From a virus, in the IMG/VR virus record IMGVR_UViG_3300025030_000194, positions 1-43,847 of that record: DNA of 43,847 bases; one strand, given 5' to 3'. Position numbers and translations under genes: made by a program. Shown here piece by piece: positions 24,173 through 30,397 of the stretch. Each line of letters begins with the position of its first letter. Position 1 is the stretch's first letter. The notes below the pieces were generated by a model. That model was not told the origin of the DNA. It worked only from the letters and a program-made list of their open reading frames with translations, and ran no database searches.

Positions 24173-24507
24173 TTCTCTTTCTCCTTTATTTAGGTGTACT
24201 ACGACACCCGATGTTGACGGCATGGCTGCCACTGTAGTCTATTGACGCCCATTGACTATACGAAACAGCCCTATCTTCAATGTCGGATTTATCAGGGGCC
24301 GGTTTATTCTCTGGCGAGGAGCGACGTTACTACTTGTCAACGTATCCCTGTTTATCCGTTCGTCCCGCATGGCTACGAAACTATCGGCGCTCGGCTTTCG
24401 TGTATCTATAGCGCCCGACATCTTAGGTGAAGCGGTATTATTTTTAACCGCACTCGCAATCGACCTTTTTCAAGGCGCCGTGGGTTCGAGTGAATGCACC
24501 GTAGGCA
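24173..24507. other. Intergenic region, no supported gene
   Basis: Frames of 60-102 codons exist on both strands here but overlap each other, lack ribosome sites and do not look like known proteins. The rightward one has hydrophobic stretches and could be a decayed small membrane-protein gene. No tRNA is present, although GGTTCGA occurs at 24483-24489. Confidence 0.4.
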
Positions 24508-24509
24508 AT

Positions 24510-24545
24510 AAAAAAGCTTCGATCATCCTGAAGGACAACCGAAGC
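24510..24545 (-). terminator. Intrinsic terminator on the minus strand
   Basis: On the minus strand GCTTCG (24545-24540) pairs with CGAAGC (24521-24516), with an inner TCC/GGA helix, and six T follow directly (24515-24510). It ends the small leftward RNA. Confidence 0.8.
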
Positions 24546-24548
24546 CGC

Positions 24549-24644
24549 TTAAATAAATAAACCCGCCTGAACCATGAAATTGTTTTTCAGCGACGAAAGA
24601 CAACCACAAGGAGGGGCGGGCGTAAATTGGTTTATGTAGTTCAT
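24549..24644 (-). CDS. Possible 31-residue peptide inside the structured RNA
   Basis: ATG at 24644, stop at 24549. The start is 11 bases after GAGGT, a ribosome site spaced rather far. Both the ribosome site and the ATG are in segments that can pair elsewhere in the same RNA, so translation would depend on the fold. The peptide has APPCGCLSS in the middle and a hydrophobic end (FMVQAGLFI). No family is recognised. Confidence 0.35.
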   Translation of the reverse strand: MNYINQFTPAPPCGCLSSLKNNFMVQAGLFI

Positions 24645-24688
24645 GGTCAAAAGTACCTCAATGGGGTTATGTCTTCCGTCGCACCCCC

Positions 24689-24717
24689 ACTATAACCAAA
24701 GTACCAAACGAGGTCAA
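24689..24717 (-). promoter_or_regulatory. Strong leftward sigma70-type promoter
   Basis: Minus strand TTGACC (24717-24712), a 17-bp spacer and TATAGT (24694-24689). Predicted +1 is the G at 24682. It is divergent from the early rightward promoter 75 bases away. Confidence 0.75.
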
Positions 24718-24791
24718 CCATAAATTGTAAGTTAAATCAGCAGGTTGTCAAATCGGAAAAGAAAAAAAACAAATATGCCCAATTTTTGCTA

Positions 24792-24820
24792 TTGCAAATT
24801 TGCCTAGCAGGGAATATAGT
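24792..24820 (+). promoter_or_regulatory. Early rightward promoter with palindromic operator
   Basis: TTGCAA (24792-24797), a 17-bp spacer and TATAGT (24815-24820). The perfect palindrome GCAAATTTGC (24794-24803) covers the -35 and is a likely operator for the Cro-like protein encoded just downstream. Confidence 0.75.
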
Positions 24821-24848
24821 TATCGCCAAGGAAGGAGGTGAACGCTCA

Positions 24849-25034
24849 ATGCCAGAGTTGAATCAACTGAAAGCTGTAATGAAAGAACAGGGATGGACAA
24901 ACGCCAGCCTCGCCAAGAAAACGCGGCTGGTCATTCGCACCATCGGCAACGCCAAGGCGGGGGAATCCGTCTCCGCATCCACGGCCCGCGCTATCTGTAA
25001 GGCGACGGGGAAGAGAATCGAAGAGTTGCGCTAA
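24849..25034 (+). CDS. Cro-like helix-turn-helix regulator 1
   Basis: A 61-residue protein with an AAGGAGGTGA site. It is an XRE-type HTH: helix 2-3 is NASLAKKTRLVIRTIGNAKAG and the end SASTARAICKATGKRIEELR is the usual last helices. It is a paralogue of the 27092 protein: same length, same position behind a terminator-free promoter, same GGAGGTGA start context. It is the first gene of the early operon, which suggests it represses its own promoter through GCAAATTTGC. Confidence 0.8.
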   Translation: MPELNQLKAVMKEQGWTNASLAKKTRLVIRTIGNAKAGESVSASTARAICKATGKRIEELR

Positions 25035-25071
25035 CCCGCAATCGCTGGCAATCGGGAAGTAGGAGGAAGAG

Positions 25072-25251
25072 ATGATGAAACATTTCTGGTATTCCGAAAA
25101 ACAAAAAATTTGTCTTAATCGCGACAACGGGTTACGGGCGCTTATTGACGGAGAGAAACGTATCTACACCGCTTGCAGCGACACGATGAACCACGGCTGT
25201 AAATGGGATGATATGCGGTATCTTGGCAAAGGTGAGATGGTTAGGGCATAA
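25072..25251 (+). CDS. Small early hypothetical protein
   Basis: A 59-residue protein with AGGAGG. It has aromatic and charged residues (HFWYSEKQKICLNRDNG) and three Cys. No family is recognised. It follows the Cro-like gene in the early operon. Confidence 0.55.
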   Translation: MMKHFWYSEKQKICLNRDNGLRALIDGEKRIYTACSDTMNHGCKWDDMRYLGKGEMVRA

Positions 25252-25294
25252 CCCCCGCCGACGCTGTAACGGGGCAAAGGGAGGAAAGAGGAAA

Positions 25295-25474
25295 ATGGCC
25301 TGCGGAAAAGCAAACGAATATGCACTGACCGACGATCACAGCCACGCCAATCATTTCTGTTGTGACTGTAAATATTACGAAGGTCCGATTGACGAAACAG
25401 CGCCTTGCCTCCAATGTCTCTACGGGCAAAAGCTGGGATGCAAGTTTGAAGCGAAAGAAGAGGTAACGCCATGA
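25295..25474 (+). CDS. Small Cys-rich early protein
   Basis: A 59-residue protein starting at ATG 25295 after GGGAGG. Cys residues at FCCDCKYYEG, CLQCLYG and GCKF form a likely zinc knuckle, with a DDHSHANH stretch just before. It overlaps the next gene (ATGA). Function unknown. Confidence 0.6.
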   Translation: MACGKANEYALTDDHSHANHFCCDCKYYEGPIDETAPCLQCLYGQKLGCKFEAKEEVTP

Positions 25475-25695
25475 CCACCAAAATCGACATCATCCTCAAC
25501 GGTGTCAAGCTGGAAGCCGAAATTGACGGCGAACCACCGGAACCGTCGAATAGTTACCCCGGCAGCTTTGAAATTTGCGCCCTGAGAATTGAAGAAGGCC
25601 GCGACATCTGGCCGATCATCGGAGAGATTGACGGCGTTGAAGAGCTGATTATTGCCGCCATTGAGCGGGAAAAAGCGAAAGGGGAAGAGGGATGA
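25471..25695 (+). CDS. Small acidic early protein
   Basis: A 74-residue acidic protein. It has a beta-rich start (KIDIILNGVKLEAEIDGEP) and an end GVEELIIAAIEREKA. Similar small acidic proteins occur in many phage early regions without known roles. It overlaps both neighbours by four bases. Confidence 0.55.
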   Translation: MTTKIDIILNGVKLEAEIDGEPPEPSNSYPGSFEICALRIEEGRDIWPIIGEIDGVEELIIAAIEREKAKGEEG

Positions 25696-26138
25696 AACAT
25701 ACAGAGGAGCCGTGGGAGGCTGTTGCAAGGGGTTCGCGTGTCACGATTGAGGCAGTGAAAAAAGAACGAGGAATGAGGGCGTGCGGGGACACATATCCAC
25801 GAATAGCCAATATGGCAGCATCATGTGCAACGGATGACGCAAATGCTATGCGTATCGTCGCCTGTGTCAATGCCTGTGCCGGTATCGAGGATCCTGAAAA
25901 GTTGCGTGGACAAATCGATCTATACGAAGGCCCCTTGAGGGGAGAACAAGATGATTGCCAGCTGCAACGCAAACAGAAAAATGGCAACTGGGAACGCGCT
26001 GAGGATTTTCGCCGGCAACGAGACACGTTAATAACGCTCCTCTCGCCCTTTGCCGCCATGCACTGCAAAGATGAAGCTTGCCGGTGCCATAACTGTAATG
26101 CACATAATTTTATCTCCAAGTGCAAGGGGGCCACATGA
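25692..26138 (+). CDS. Conserved early phage protein
   Basis: A 148-residue protein. EEPWEAVARGSRVTIEAVKKERG and DDANAMRIVACVNACAGI form a pattern widely seen in phage early genes: a small alpha/beta domain with an N-A-x-R-I-V-A-C-V-N-A-C motif. The C-terminus adds a Cys/His cluster (CKDEACRCHNC). Function is not known. It overlaps its neighbours by four bases. Confidence 0.6.
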   Translation: MKHTEEPWEAVARGSRVTIEAVKKERGMRACGDTYPRIANMAASCATDDANAMRIVACVNACAGIEDPEKLRGQIDLYEGPLRGEQDDCQLQRKQKNGNWERAEDFRRQRDTLITLLSPFAAMHCKDEACRCHNCNAHNFISKCKGAT

Positions 26139-26251
26139 ACGACCTGAAGCACTCCAATCGCAAGCAAAACGACGAACGCGCCCTTATCATCGTCGCCATT
26201 ATCGTCACGGCCTGTGCCTATTTCGCCGCGTGGTACGGGCCGCTGCCATGA
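26135..26251 (+). CDS. Small single-helix membrane protein
   Basis: A 38-residue protein with a charged N-terminus and one membrane helix (ALIIVAIIVTACAYFAAWY). It overlaps both neighbours by four bases (ATGA). It may modify the host membrane early in infection, but nothing in the sequence fixes its role. Confidence 0.5.
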   Translation: MNDLKHSNRKQNDERALIIVAIIVTACAYFAAWYGPLP

Positions 26252-26463
26252 CCGAAGAAATGACATCCTGGTTATCCAATTTGAAAGCCGGTGACGATAT
26301 TCTAATTGCCGGTTGCCACTTCAAAAGCAATCCGCGCCGTGTTGAACGAACTACTCCGTCACAGATTATCGTCGGCATGGGAGAGTTTGAACAGCGGTAT
26401 CTCAAGCGCAACGGGCGGAGAATTGGCCCTTCAAGTGGATGGATTGAAATGCCAACGAATTAA
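26248..26463 (+). CDS. Small early protein with SH3-like pattern
   Basis: A 71-residue protein. WLSNLKAGDDILIAG then RRVERTTPSQIIVGM and RYLKRNGRRIGPSSGW is a beta-barrel-like pattern found in many small phage proteins. Function unknown. Its TAA stop begins the TAAC that opens the hairpin at 26468. Confidence 0.6.
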   Translation: MTEEMTSWLSNLKAGDDILIAGCHFKSNPRRVERTTPSQIIVGMGEFEQRYLKRNGRRIGPSSGWIEMPTN

Positions 26464-26467
26464 CCGT

Positions 26468-26513
26468 GTGCAGTGGCCGGGGTGAGTCGATACCGCTGCC
26501 CCGGTCGCTGCAC
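26468..26513 (+). other. Long two-part hairpin before the Acb2-like gene
   Basis: GTGCAG (26468-26473) pairs with CTGCAC (26508-26513) and CCGGGG (26477-26482) with CCCCGG (26499-26504), with TGG/TCG between and a 16-base loop. The outer flanks are TAAC and GTTC. No T-run follows. It resembles the cassette hairpins near 40-42.8 kb in layout but lacks the GTTA end. Confidence 0.65.
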
Positions 26514-26547
26514 AGTTCAACATCAACAACTAACGGGAGACAGAGAA

Positions 26548-26757
26548 ATGAGTGACGCGATCATCGAAAACAATTTCAAGTATCACGCGCCGAAAGAAGG
26601 GCAGACAGAAAAGTACCACGCGCTCAGAGAGAAGGCAAAAGAACTCGCCTATCTCATTCAGGAGCTTTGCCCCGCCAGCCGCGAGCGGTCGGTCGCCATG
26701 ACAGAACTTGAAACATCCGCCATGTGGGCGAATGCGAGTATTGCAAGAAATGACTGA
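26548..26757 (+). CDS. acb2: Acb2/Tad1-type cyclic-nucleotide sponge (anti-CBASS)
   Basis: A 69-residue helical-hairpin protein started at ATG 26548. It fits the Acb2 family pattern: FKYHAPKEGQTEKYHALREKAKELA, then LCPASRERSVAMTELETSAMWANASIARN, with the conserved P-x-S-R-E, the T-x-L-E and the terminal W-A-N-A-x-I-A-R-N. Known Acb2 proteins form hexamers that bind cyclic di- and trinucleotides and stop CBASS defence from being triggered; some relatives also bind other signals. Being in the early operon suits this role. The family call is from memory of the motif. Confidence 0.78.
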   Translation: MSDAIIENNFKYHAPKEGQTEKYHALREKAKELAYLIQELCPASRERSVAMTELETSAMWANASIARND

Positions 26758-26769
26758 GGAGGTTTGGCG

Positions 26770-26958
26770 ATGAATTGCAATACAGGTGAAGTGATGTCCG
26801 TTCAAGAGATGGAATACCGGATAGGTAGAAACCCGGAAAGCCGCAGACTTTACAGGGAAGTGCCGTATCAAGCCGCTCGACCGAAAACCGGCAGGAATGA
26901 GCCTTGCCCTTGCGGGAGTGGCGTAAAATTCAAGAAGTGCTGCTATATGGCAGCTTGA
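26770..26958 (+). CDS. SEC-C motif zinc-binding protein
   Basis: A 62-residue protein with GGAGG. The C-terminal [17 protein letters not shown] is a textbook SEC-C zinc motif, known from SecA and many small proteins. The N-terminal part ([22 protein letters not shown]) is charged and helical. It closes this operon, and a terminator follows. Target unknown. Confidence 0.7.
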   Translation: MNCNTGEVMSVQEMEYRIGRNPESRRLYREVPYQAARPKTGRNEPCPCGSGVKFKKCCYMAA

Positions 26959-26981
26959 CCAACCATGAGCTGCACAGTACC

Positions 26982-27010
26982 AAGGGATGCTTTCGAGCGT
27001 CCCTTTTTTA
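26982..27010 (+). terminator. Intrinsic terminator after the SEC-C gene
   Basis: AAGGGATGC (26982-26990) pairs with GCGTCCCTT (26997-27005), one G-U, six-base loop, then a T-run. The same TTTTTTATTTTC end is found after the exonuclease gene at 30188. Confidence 0.82.
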
Positions 27011-27034
27011 TTTTCTTTGTTGCGTATTATTTTC

Positions 27035-27063
27035 TTGATTGTTGCATAAAACTTGCGTACAGT
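27035..27063 (+). promoter_or_regulatory. Promoter before the second Cro-like gene
   Basis: TTGATT (27035-27040), a 17-bp spacer and TACAGT (27058-27063). Several TTGC half-sites surround it, including CTTGC and GCAAG in opposite order around the -10. The other Cro-like promoter has the same TTGC/GCAA words. Confidence 0.6.
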
Positions 27064-27091
27064 CATTTGCAAGAAAGGAGGTGATTTTGCA

Positions 27092-27277
27092 ATGCCGAAA
27101 TTATCAAAACTTGCCGAGGTCATGGATGCCAAGGCGTTCACACAAGAGGCTCTTGCTATCAAGTCAGGGCTTTCAATTCGCACAGTCTGGAGCGCACAAA
27201 AGGGAAAGGCTGTCTCGGCCGTCACTGCTAAGGCAATCGCCAAGGCGACCGGAATGAAACCGGAAGAGTTGCGCTGA
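27092..27277 (+). CDS. Cro-like helix-turn-helix regulator 2
   Basis: A 61-residue XRE-type HTH (TQEALAIKSGLSIRTVWSAQKG, then SAVTAKAIAKATGMKPEELR). It is a paralogue of the 24849 protein: the two share MPxLxxLxxVM, the S/T-IRT turn, the KAG/KGK-xVSA step and the C-terminal AI-KATG---EELR. A GGAGGTGA site precedes it. Likely represses its own operon. The recognition helices differ, so operator preference may differ. Confidence 0.8.
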   Translation: MPKLSKLAEVMDAKAFTQEALAIKSGLSIRTVWSAQKGKAVSAVTAKAIAKATGMKPEELR

Positions 27278-27301
27278 ACCATTAACGAGGAGACGACAAG
27301 A

Positions 27302-27814
27302 ATGAAGTGCGGAAACAAACAATGCGAATCGTGGACTGATTCCGAGCCGAGTCATTGCAAGGTGCTTTTGAGTGCCGCCGCAAACTTCTGCTCACGGTTC
27401 GAGCCGACCGACCAAGAAAAGCCGGTTGCCGACAATCCCTGCCGGTGTCATGCGTGCCAGATAGCAACAGAGACGAACGAAGTCTCAGAACACGATACCG
27501 CTATCTTTGCCGTCGCTGAATACATCAAAGCCTACGGGCTCGGAAAATGTGTCAGCAATGCGTCGGCGGCAGCTCTGGCGGCTGAGATTATCGAAGCGTT
27601 TACATTCCAGCAGCCAAACAAAGAGACGAAGCCGGAAGGACCGCTTCCTGCTGCCCTCATCGCCGACAAAGCCGACACGATAGCCGACACCCTGGGCGAC
27701 TTGGCAATGGAGCTCGACATTGCGGACGGCCTCAAGTGGGCCTCAACGATTACCGAACTCCGCGCCATGATCCCGACCTTCACGCGACTGGCACAGACGA
27801 TCAGGGAGGGGTAA
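27302..27814 (+). CDS. Hypothetical protein with N-terminal Cys clusters
   Basis: A 170-residue protein. The N-terminus has several Cys (GNKQCESW, HCKVLL, FCSRF, CRCHACQI) that may bind zinc; the rest is helical (AVAEYIKAYG, IADTLGDLAMELDIADGLKW). No family is recognised. The stop shares TAATG with the next gene. Confidence 0.55.
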   Translation: MKCGNKQCESWTDSEPSHCKVLLSAAANFCSRFEPTDQEKPVADNPCRCHACQIATETNEVSEHDTAIFAVAEYIKAYGLGKCVSNASAAALAAEIIEAFTFQQPNKETKPEGPLPAALIADKADTIADTLGDLAMELDIADGLKWASTITELRAMIPTFTRLAQTIREG

Positions 27815-28068
27815 TGTCTACATCTGCAAAACCCCGGCAACAGTGGACGTGTGACGCTTGCGGAAAGGTCGATTTTTGGGATGGCAACTGGCGAAACTAC
27901 GGAAGTATTGCCCACGAAGAAACCTGCCCTCAAGACATGATAAGCACCTGTAGCGATAAATGCCGAGAAGTCGCTACCAAGAAAATCGAAAGCGGTGAGT
28001 GGGAATTGCCAAAACTCAGGGCCGGTGCTGGAGGGTCCAGCATCGTAGCTCCCCGCAAGGGATATTAG
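27814..28068 (+). CDS. Small zinc-finger protein
   Basis: An 84-residue protein started in the TAATG overlap. WTCDACGKVDFWDGNW and HEETCPQDMISTCSDKCRE give two CxxC-like pairs, a probable zinc ribbon. The tail is basic and Gly-rich. It is encoded just before the recombination genes, but no function is known. Confidence 0.55.
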   Translation: MSTSAKPRQQWTCDACGKVDFWDGNWRNYGSIAHEETCPQDMISTCSDKCREVATKKIESGEWELPKLRAGAGGSSIVAPRKGY

Positions 28069-28095
28069 CCCCCTATTTAATCGGAGGAAAGAGAC

Positions 28096-28836
28096 ATGAA
28101 GGAGATCGAAGTTATCAGCGAAGAGAAGAAAATGGCGACCGTGACGCCGATGGACTTGATTGCCAGGGCGCAGGCATCGGACGCCAGCATAGAGAAGATG
28201 GAGCAGCTTTTTGCGTTGCAACTGCGTTGGGAGGAGAACGAAGCGAAAAAGGCATATCATCAAGCCGTGGCCGACTTCAAGGCGGAAACTATCATCATCA
28301 CCAAGGATAAAAAGGTCGGTTACACCAACAAGGACGGCAGTTTTACCGGCTACACGCACGCCACCATCGGCAACATCATTCAGAGCATTATCCCGATAAT
28401 GTCAAAGTACGGCCTGTCTCATTCGTGGGACGTGAACCAATCCGGCCAAGAGATCACCGTAACGTGCCGGCTGACGCACAGCATGGGGCATTCAACGCAG
28501 GTCACCATGTCGGCAGGTAAGGACGACAGCGGCAAGAAGAACCTGATTCAACAGGTATCCTCAACGGTCACTTATCTTGAGCGGTACACGCTTCTGGCGA
28601 TCACCGGACTTGCGGCTCAGGATCAAGATGACGACGGAAAAGCGGCGGGGAAAGCCGAGCCTGAAATCGAGCTGATTACCGAAAGCCAGGTCATGGACAT
28701 CCTCGGCCTTATCAACGAGGTCAAGGCGAACGAAGCCGGTCTTTGCACTTATTTCAAGGTTGCCAATGTCGCCAGTATCCCGAAGGATAAAATTGGCGAA
28801 GTAGTCGCCATGCTCGAAAAGAAGAGGGGGAAGTGA
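28096..28836 (+). CDS. erf: Erf-family single-strand annealing protein
   Basis: A 246-residue protein. The core matches the ERF superfamily: AYHQAVADFKAE, a YTHATIGNIIQSIIPIMSKYGLSHSW segment, then QQVSSTVTYLERYTLLAITGLA, the signature near the end of the domain. Erf proteins form rings on single-stranded DNA and anneal complementary strands, and help circularise incoming phage DNA. It pairs with the YqaJ exonuclease encoded next, separated only by an inserted HNH gene. GGAGG precedes the ATG. Confidence 0.85.
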   Translation: MKEIEVISEEKKMATVTPMDLIARAQASDASIEKMEQLFALQLRWEENEAKKAYHQAVADFKAETIIITKDKKVGYTNKDGSFTGYTHATIGNIIQSIIPIMSKYGLSHSWDVNQSGQEITVTCRLTHSMGHSTQVTMSAGKDDSGKKNLIQQVSSTVTYLERYTLLAITGLAAQDQDDDGKAAGKAEPEIELITESQVMDILGLINEVKANEAGLCTYFKVANVASIPKDKIGEVVAMLEKKRGK

Positions 28837-28857
28837 TGGTTCGCTGTTAGTTTTTTG

Positions 28858-28886
28858 TTGACTAGCATCTGAAAACCGTTTAGCGT
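28858..28886 (+). promoter_or_regulatory. Promoter of the first HNH insertion gene
   Basis: TTGACT (28858-28863), a 17-bp spacer and TAGCGT (28881-28886). In the leader CCGTTT (28876-28881) can pair with AAACGG (28897-28902), which overlaps the ribosome site GGAGG (28901-28905). Confidence 0.5.
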
Positions 28887-28911
28887 ACCAATAAATAAAC
28901 GGAGGTTAATT

Positions 28912-29547
28912 TTGAAGATACCAGCCAACACTAAATTTGGACGGCTCACGGTTTTGAAAGAACATCCTACCAGATCAAAAGACAAGCACTTGATGGTTGA
29001 GTGTAAGTGCGATTGCGGGACCACAACAATTAAGATGTGGTCCCGCTTAAAGCACGGGAGAGTTTTATCGTGTGGATGTTTATCTTTTGAGAATAAGCCG
29101 AATTTGAGTCACGGAATGAGGTATACAAGAACATATGAGTCTTGGGCTTCAGCTAAAAACAGATGTACTTGCAAAACGTCTAAAGACTACCCGAAGTACG
29201 GAGGCGCAGGGATAACTTTCTGCAATCGATGGGCTGATTCGTTTGAACAATTTTATACTGATATGGGGGACCGTCCACAAAACACGTCTCTTGACAGAAT
29301 TGACACAACAAAAGGATATGAACCAGATAATTGCAGGTGGGCAACCAGATCAGAACAACAAAGGAATAAAAAAAAATCGTATGACTGGAATATAAACGGA
29401 GAAATATTTACTTCAGCAGAAGCGGCTGCAATAAGATTCGGTGTTACGGTTCAAACAATACATAAATGGATGTGGGGTTGGGAAGACAAAAGAAGAAACA
29501 AGAAATGGAGCCCAAAGAATGGATGCACAAGAATACCAAAATATTGA
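28912..29547 (+). CDS. Free-standing HNH homing-type endonuclease 1 (HNH plus NUMOD-like HTH)
   Basis: A 211-residue protein with a TTG start at 28912 behind GGAGG. Order: KFGRLTVLKEH start, a zinc ribbon (Cys31, Cys33, Cys35, Cys54 and Cys56), YGGAGITFCNRW (96-107), FEQFYTDMGDRP, then SLDRIDTTKGYEPDNCRWAT (126-145), which is the HNH-like core, and a C-terminal NGEIFTSAEAAAIRFGVTVQTIHKW (162-186) resembling NUMOD1 DNA-binding helices. It is AT-rich and a paralogue of the 32905 protein. It overlaps the exonuclease start by 29 bases. Homing activity is inferred from family and position. Confidence 0.78.
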   Translation: MKIPANTKFGRLTVLKEHPTRSKDKHLMVECKCDCGTTTIKMWSRLKHGRVLSCGCLSFENKPNLSHGMRYTRTYESWASAKNRCTCKTSKDYPKYGGAGITFCNRWADSFEQFYTDMGDRPQNTSLDRIDTTKGYEPDNCRWATRSEQQRNKKKSYDWNINGEIFTSAEAAAIRFGVTVQTIHKWMWGWEDKRRNKKWSPKNGCTRIPKY

Positions 29548-30148
29548 ACAAGGATCGGAAGCTTGGCATAATTTGAGACTTGGCAAAATTACGGCCTCAA
29601 AGGTCGAAGACGTGATGAAGGGACCGAAGTTGGCAGGCTATCGGAATTACCGCGCACAGCTCGTTTGTGAGCGTCTCACCGGCCAACGGGAGGAAACCTA
29701 TACCAACGCCGCCATGCAGCGCGGCACCGACCTGGAACCCTTTGCCCGTGAGTGCTACGAGTTCATTTCAGGCAACACGGTCGAGCAGATCGGATTTATC
29801 AACCATCCCTATATTCCAAACTTTGGCTGTAGTCCCGACGGGCTTTGCGGGGATGATGGCATGGTCGAAATCAAATGCCCAAACAGCGCCACGCACATTG
29901 ATTACATTCTCAACGGGGTTGTTCCGACCGAATACGTCAAACAAATGACCTGTCAGTTATCGTGTTCTGGCCGTCAATGGGTCGATTTTTGTTCTTACGA
30001 TCCGCGCTTGCCGGAAGAGATGCAACTTTTCATCATCCGAATGCATCGCGACAACGCCGCAATCGAAGAGATGGAAAAGGCTGTGTTCGCGTTTGACAAA
30101 GAAGTTGAAAGAATGATTTCCGATCTCGCCGCCGCAGTCAAAAAATAA
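29519..30148 (+). CDS. YqaJ/lambda-exonuclease-type recombinase nuclease
   Basis: A 209-residue protein. Motifs: QGSEAWHNLRLGKITASKV (11-29), RGTDLEPFARECYE (68-81), and the PD-(D/E)xK core GCSPDGL...MVEIKCP with Asp107, Glu117 and Lys119. It degrades 5' ends to give single strands for the Erf protein. ATG 29519 is chosen as the start because the family's QGSxxW motif follows at the normal distance; the longer upstream frame runs through the HNH gene. The first roughly 25 codons are AT-rich like the HNH gene, and the rest is GC-richer. Confidence 0.85.
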   Translation: MDAQEYQNIEQGSEAWHNLRLGKITASKVEDVMKGPKLAGYRNYRAQLVCERLTGQREETYTNAAMQRGTDLEPFARECYEFISGNTVEQIGFINHPYIPNFGCSPDGLCGDDGMVEIKCPNSATHIDYILNGVVPTEYVKQMTCQLSCSGRQWVDFCSYDPRLPEEMQLFIIRMHRDNAAIEEMEKAVFAFDKEVERMISDLAAAVKK

Positions 30149-30169
30149 CAGCACCAAGGCACAGAAAAG

Positions 30170-30193
30170 GGACTGCTCCGGCGGTCCTTTTTT
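30170..30193 (+). terminator. Intrinsic terminator after the exonuclease gene
   Basis: GGACTGC (30170-30176) pairs with GCGGTCC (30181-30187) with one G-U and a TCCG loop, followed by six T. Same shape and tail as the 26982 terminator. Confidence 0.85.
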
Positions 30194-30219
30194 ATTTTCA
30201 AGATTGTGCATTTTGTTGG

Positions 30220-30248
30220 TTGACACCTTGATTATGATAATCTAGAAT
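30220..30248 (+). promoter_or_regulatory. Consensus promoter with spacer operator
   Basis: TTGACA (30220-30225), a 17-bp spacer and TAGAAT (30243-30248). The spacer holds the perfect palindrome GATTATGATAATC (30230-30242, central G), which a repressor dimer could use to close the promoter. Confidence 0.8.
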
Positions 30249-30271
30249 TACAAGAAAGAAAGGAGGAAGAA

Positions 30272-30397
30272 ATGACAATTAAAACCTGCTTGCGTTGTGG
30301 TCACAGGTGGTGGCCGAGAACAAAGAAACCCGTTCAATGCCCGAAATGTAAAAGCACCGCATGGAACAAGGAGAAAAAATCACATGACACAGCTTGA
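30272..30397 (+). CDS. Small zinc-ribbon protein
   Basis: A 41-residue protein with AAAGGAGGA. CLRCGHRWWPR and CPKCKS are two CxxC pairs, making a rubredoxin-like zinc ribbon (YgiT-like small domain). First gene of this operon. It overlaps the next gene by 14 bases. Role unknown. Confidence 0.6.
   Translation: MTIKTCLRCGHRWWPRTKKPVQCPKCKSTAWNKEKKSHDTA

Larger units (their letters stand above)
24508..24682 (-). ncRNA. Structured, terminated leftward RNA of about 175 nt
   Basis: A consensus-like promoter (24689-24717) and a strong intrinsic terminator (24510-24545) bracket this RNA. The first 13 bases from the predicted +1 (24682) pair perfectly, with one G-U, with TGTCTTTCGTCGC about 70 bases later, which supports the start site. 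Further complementary pairs are the ACCATGAA block with TTCATGGT, CCCGCC with GGCGGG, and GAGG with CCTC. The first two cross the closing stem, so alternative folds or a pseudoknot are expected. The RNA also holds a 31-codon frame. It may be a regulatory RNA, a regulated mRNA for the peptide, or both. Confidence 0.65.

Noticed and set aside
24480-24500. tRNA-like GGTTCGA word
   Set aside because: Flanking bases do not form T, D or acceptor stems.
24239-24560. Overlapping frames on both strands of 60-102 codons
   Set aside because: No ribosome sites, mutual overlap, TTG start on one, and no recognisable protein pattern; at best a decayed gene.
24849-25034. Lysogeny switch
   Set aside because: Cro-like proteins and divergent promoters suggest one, but there is no CI-sized repressor, integrase, excisionase or attachment site in the window.
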